7,959 nt of DNA, from NCBI GenBank assembly GCA_035699705.1, contig DASSPI010000129.1:1-7959 (forward strand), in the 5' to 3' direction. Position numbers and translations under genes: made by a program. The notes under the pieces were generated by a model. The model ran no database searches. It was given only the letters and a program-made list of their open reading frames with translations, and was not told the origin of the DNA. How positions within the stretch are numbered: position 1 is the first letter of the stretch; each line of letters begins with the position of its first letter. Shown one piece after another: positions 5,948 through 7,959 of this stretch. The stretch comes from CANKHA01 sp035699705. GTDB lineage: Bacteria; Pseudomonadota; Alphaproteobacteria; Rhizobiales; Xanthobacteraceae.

Positions 5948-6916
5948 CGCCGCCGTTTTGGCGCCGCCGGCCGGCGGCTGATGCGGCCAGGTTCCGGTAT
6001 GCGGCTTGCCTTTCATGCCCTCGCGCCGCCGGATATTGACCTGCGGGTCGCGCAGATCGAGCGGCCATGTCCGCTTCAACGGATCGCGGACGCGATGACT
6101 CATCCGCCCGACCTTCTCGATCTCGATCTCGGCGACATCCCCGTCCTGCAACGGACCGAGATGGGAATGGTTGACGCCGACCAGAATGAGATCGCCGGGC
6201 TTCAAGGTCATGTTGTGCGACAGCGTCGAGATCATGAAGGCGACGCTGTGCTCCATGTCGTCCGTGCTGTAGTCCTGGCGCAACTGACCGTTCACCCAAT
6301 AACGGATCCTCAGCTTGTTAGGGTCGCCGACCTCGTCGGACGTGACGATGGCGGGCCCGAGCGGCAGGAAAGTATCGAAGCATTTGCCGTAAGGGCCGGC
6401 GAGTTCCGCCTCGCCCTCCACCGGACCGCGCGCCGAAACGTCGCCGCTGGTGGTGTAGCCGAAGACATGATCCAACGCCTTGTCGATCGAGACGTCCTTT
6501 GCCTCCTTGCCGATGACCAGCGCCAGCTCGGCCTCGTGATTGAAAATGCTGGCGCGGAAGGCGGGCAGGATCACCGTCTCGCCCGGCCCGATCACGGCAT
6601 CGGGCGACTTGAAGAAAGTGCGCAGCGGTCCCGGCGGATCGAGCGGCACGCCTTCCTTGAAGTTGCGCCGCCCGCACAGCACCTTGCCCGGCCGCGGCAC
6701 CGGCGCGCGCAGCGTCACTTGCGACAGCGGGACGGCTTTGCCGCTTGATTGCGCCTGCTGCAGCGCGCCGCGCAGCGCGTCGAATTTGCCGATCAGCGTT
6801 TCCAGCACGTATTGCGGCGGCGCGCCCGGAAAGGCGCCGACCAGACCGGAAATATCGACCACGGCGTCGTCCTTGACGAGGCAGGGCCGGAACTCGTCAT
6901 AGAAACCAAATCTCAT
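5939..6916 (-). CDS. Fumarylacetoacetate hydrolase (FAH) family protein
   Basis: A 325-residue cytoplasmic protein of the FAH superfamily, whose members hydrolyse C-C bonds, decarboxylate or hydrate 2-oxo acids using Mg2+ or Mn2+. The metal ligands are visible: E128 and E130 in NHEAELALVIG and D159 in SGDVSARG. K178-CFDTFLPLGP is the usual core motif, and LKPGDLILVG then QDGDVAEIEIEKVG close the fold. The N-terminal lid motif, normally like N-Y-x-D-H, is N85-F-K-E-G here, so the catalytic His seen in FAHD1-type enzymes is absent. A 35-residue Pro/Ala-rich tail follows the domain. The ATG at 6916 has AAGGAAG 7 nt upstream. The start is 16 nt after the permease stop, so the two are co-transcribed. 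Likely role: processing a catabolic intermediate of the imported compound. The exact reaction is unknown. Confidence 0.92.
   Translation of the reverse strand: MRFGFYDEFRPCLVKDDAVVDISGLVGAFPGAPPQYVLETLIGKFDALRGALQQAQSSGKAVPLSQVTLRAPVPRPGKVLCGRRNFKEGVPLDPPGPLRTFFKSPDAVIGPGETVILPAFRASIFNHEAELALVIGKEAKDVSIDKALDHVFGYTTSGDVSARGPVEGEAELAGPYGKCFDTFLPLGPAIVTSDEVGDPNKLRIRYWVNGQLRQDYSTDDMEHSVAFMISTLSHNMTLKPGDLILVGVNHSHLGPLQDGDVAEIEIEKVGRMSHRVRDPLKRTWPLDLRDPQVNIRRREGMKGKPHTGTWPHQPPAGGAKTAAAP
5963..5978. repeat. 16-bp perfect GC palindrome inside the FAH-family gene tail
   Basis: GCCGCCGGCCGGCGGC is its own reverse complement and encodes part of the Pro-Pro-Ala-Gly-Gly tail. It is not followed by a U run on either strand. 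It could slow transcription from the ABC-F gene or simply reflect GC-rich Pro/Gly codons. Confidence 0.4.
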
Positions 6917-6932
6917 AACGCTGCTTCCTTTG

Positions 6933-7959
6933 TCACTTGAGCCATTCGACGATCAGCGGCACATGCCACGGGATTCCCAGAACCTGGTCATAGAAGCCCA
7001 GCAGGATCGCCAGCGCGACCAGCAGGATCACGCCGGTCCAGAACCAGGAGAGCCGCGCGATCGCGATCAGGTAGGCGCCGAGCAGAATGGTCGCGCCGAA
7101 ATGAAATCCGAAAACCCAGACGACCAGGGCGAGCGCCAGCGTGAAGCCGAAAATCTGCAAAAACCGCAGCCGTGCTTCCGGCGTGTCCAGGCCTTTTTCG
7201 AAACCGGTGTCCATGATCTTGGCGTCGCGGCTGGATATCTGAATCGGCTTGAAGAAGCTCAGCACAATGGTGCCGACGCGCAGCACCCAGAAGACCGCGG
7301 CGATGCTGATGCCGATCAGCGGCGTCAGGCGATCGGAGAAGCGCCAGTGCGTCGAATCCCACAGCATGTAGCCGAGGAAGGCGGCAACCAGCGCCAGCAG
7401 CACGATTTCGCCGGCGAATTCGAGCGTGATGCGGTCGCGGAAGGGAAGCCTGGCGAGGTCGACGGGCGCGGCTTTGGCCTCAACGTCGGGCAATGCGGCG
7501 GCAATCGCCGCCGAGGAAGGCGAGTGCGCCGCGACCGCTTCCTGCCGAACCTCCTTCATCGTCGAGGCCACCTGGCGGCGCATCCGCACACCGATGAGCG
7601 CGACCAAGCCCATGACCGCGAGGATCGCCAAAAACTGCGGCCGCGCGAACATGCTGAAGCCATAGTTGTTCACGGCGATCCAGAGATATTTTTCCATGAT
7701 CTCGCCGAGCGCGACGGCGATCAGGATCGGCGGACGCGGCCAGCCATAGGCCTTCATGAACAGGCCCAGCACGGCAAAGATCAGGACGACGGCGAGATCG
7801 GCCACGGAATTCGTCGTCATGTAGGCCGCGAGCATCGCCACCCAGATCACGATGGGCGCGAGCACCGCGGGATTCGCCAGCGTGAGCCGCGCCAGATAAG
7901 GCGCGAAGACCATCACGATGGGAACCGTCAGCGTATTGGCGATGATCAGCACGTAAACC
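6933..7959 (-). CDS. Tripartite tricarboxylate transporter membrane component, TctA-TctB fusion (5' part outside window)
   Basis: The frame is open to the right edge; 341 residues are visible and the GTG at 7952 reads as an internal valine (VYVLIIANT...). Numbering from that valine, residues 1-122 are the C-terminal end of TctA, the large permease: hydrophobic helices near 29-47, 52-68 and 106-122 surround the conserved FMKAYGWPRPP...GEIMEKY stretch (65-89). A polar, Ala-rich cytoplasmic-type linker (about 123-172) follows, then a second hydrophobic unit with helices near 178-197, 208-232, 266-295 and 304-321, matching the small TctB subunit. TctA and TctB are usually separate proteins with tctB first; here TctB is joined to the C terminus of TctA. 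The complex imports carboxylates by ion-coupled transport after delivery by a periplasmic binding protein. The FAH-family gene follows 16 nt downstream. Confidence 0.88.
   Translation of the reverse strand, partial: VYVLIIANTLTVPIVMVFAPYLARLTLANPAVLAPIVIWVAMLAAYMTTNSVADLAVVLIFAVLGLFMKAYGWPRPPILIAVALGEIMEKYLWIAVNNYGFSMFARPQFLAILAVMGLVALIGVRMRRQVASTMKEVRQEAVAAHSPSSAAIAAALPDVEAKAAPVDLARLPFRDRITLEFAGEIVLLALVAAFLGYMLWDSTHWRFSDRLTPLIGISIAAVFWVLRVGTIVLSFFKPIQISSRDAKIMDTGFEKGLDTPEARLRFLQIFGFTLALALVVWVFGFHFGATILLGAYLIAIARLSWFWTGVILLVALAILLGFYDQVLGIPWHVPLIVEWLK

Noticed and set aside
1..7959. CRISPR array, tRNA, rRNA, insertion sequence or antiphage system
   Set aside because: No regularly spaced repeats, cloverleaf or rRNA-like sequence, transposase, or defence-domain protein can be seen on either strand.

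Overview
The window is GC-rich, with strong G/C at third codon positions and Shine-Dalgarno sites of the GGAGG type. Its gene content (tripartite tricarboxylate transporter parts, Bug-type binding proteins, a cupin enzyme, a fumarylacetoacetate-hydrolase-family enzyme) fits an alphaproteobacterium, most likely Hyphomicrobiales in the Bradyrhizobium/Xanthobacteraceae range. This placement is inferred from style and gene content, not from a marker gene.

Layout, left to right. Positions 1-164 hold no confident gene. A symmetrical hairpin terminator (168-196) closes a minus-strand two-cupin protein gene (221-1444), which has its own candidate promoter. A strong minus-strand terminator (1566-1601) separates it from a periplasmic Bug/TctC-type solute-binding protein (1618-2664). 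A 266-bp spacer with several hairpins follows, then a second binding protein (2931-3983), about 66% identical to the first by hand alignment. A 130-bp divergent intergenic region with a perfect 8-bp-arm inverted repeat leads to a plus-strand ABC-F ATPase of Uup type (4114-5925). It converges on a minus-strand pair: an FAH-family protein (5939-6916), preceded by the 3' part of a fused TctA-TctB membrane component (6933 to the right edge).

How the genes may work together: the membrane fusion plus a binding protein would form a secondary, binding-protein-dependent carboxylate importer. The FAH-family enzyme is translationally close to the permease (16-nt gap) and probably acts on the imported compound or a product of it. 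The cupin may be another catabolic step. The substrate cannot be read from sequence. The uup-like gene is functionally unrelated (ribosome-associated ABC-F) and splits the cluster.

Most notable: the two binding-protein genes are tandem paralogues that also share an upstream two-block element with a preserved spacer length; a 17-bp inverted-repeat motif occurs twice between them; TctA and TctB are fused; and both candidate enzymes depart from their family's active-site motifs. I found no CRISPR array, tRNA, rRNA, insertion sequence or defence system.
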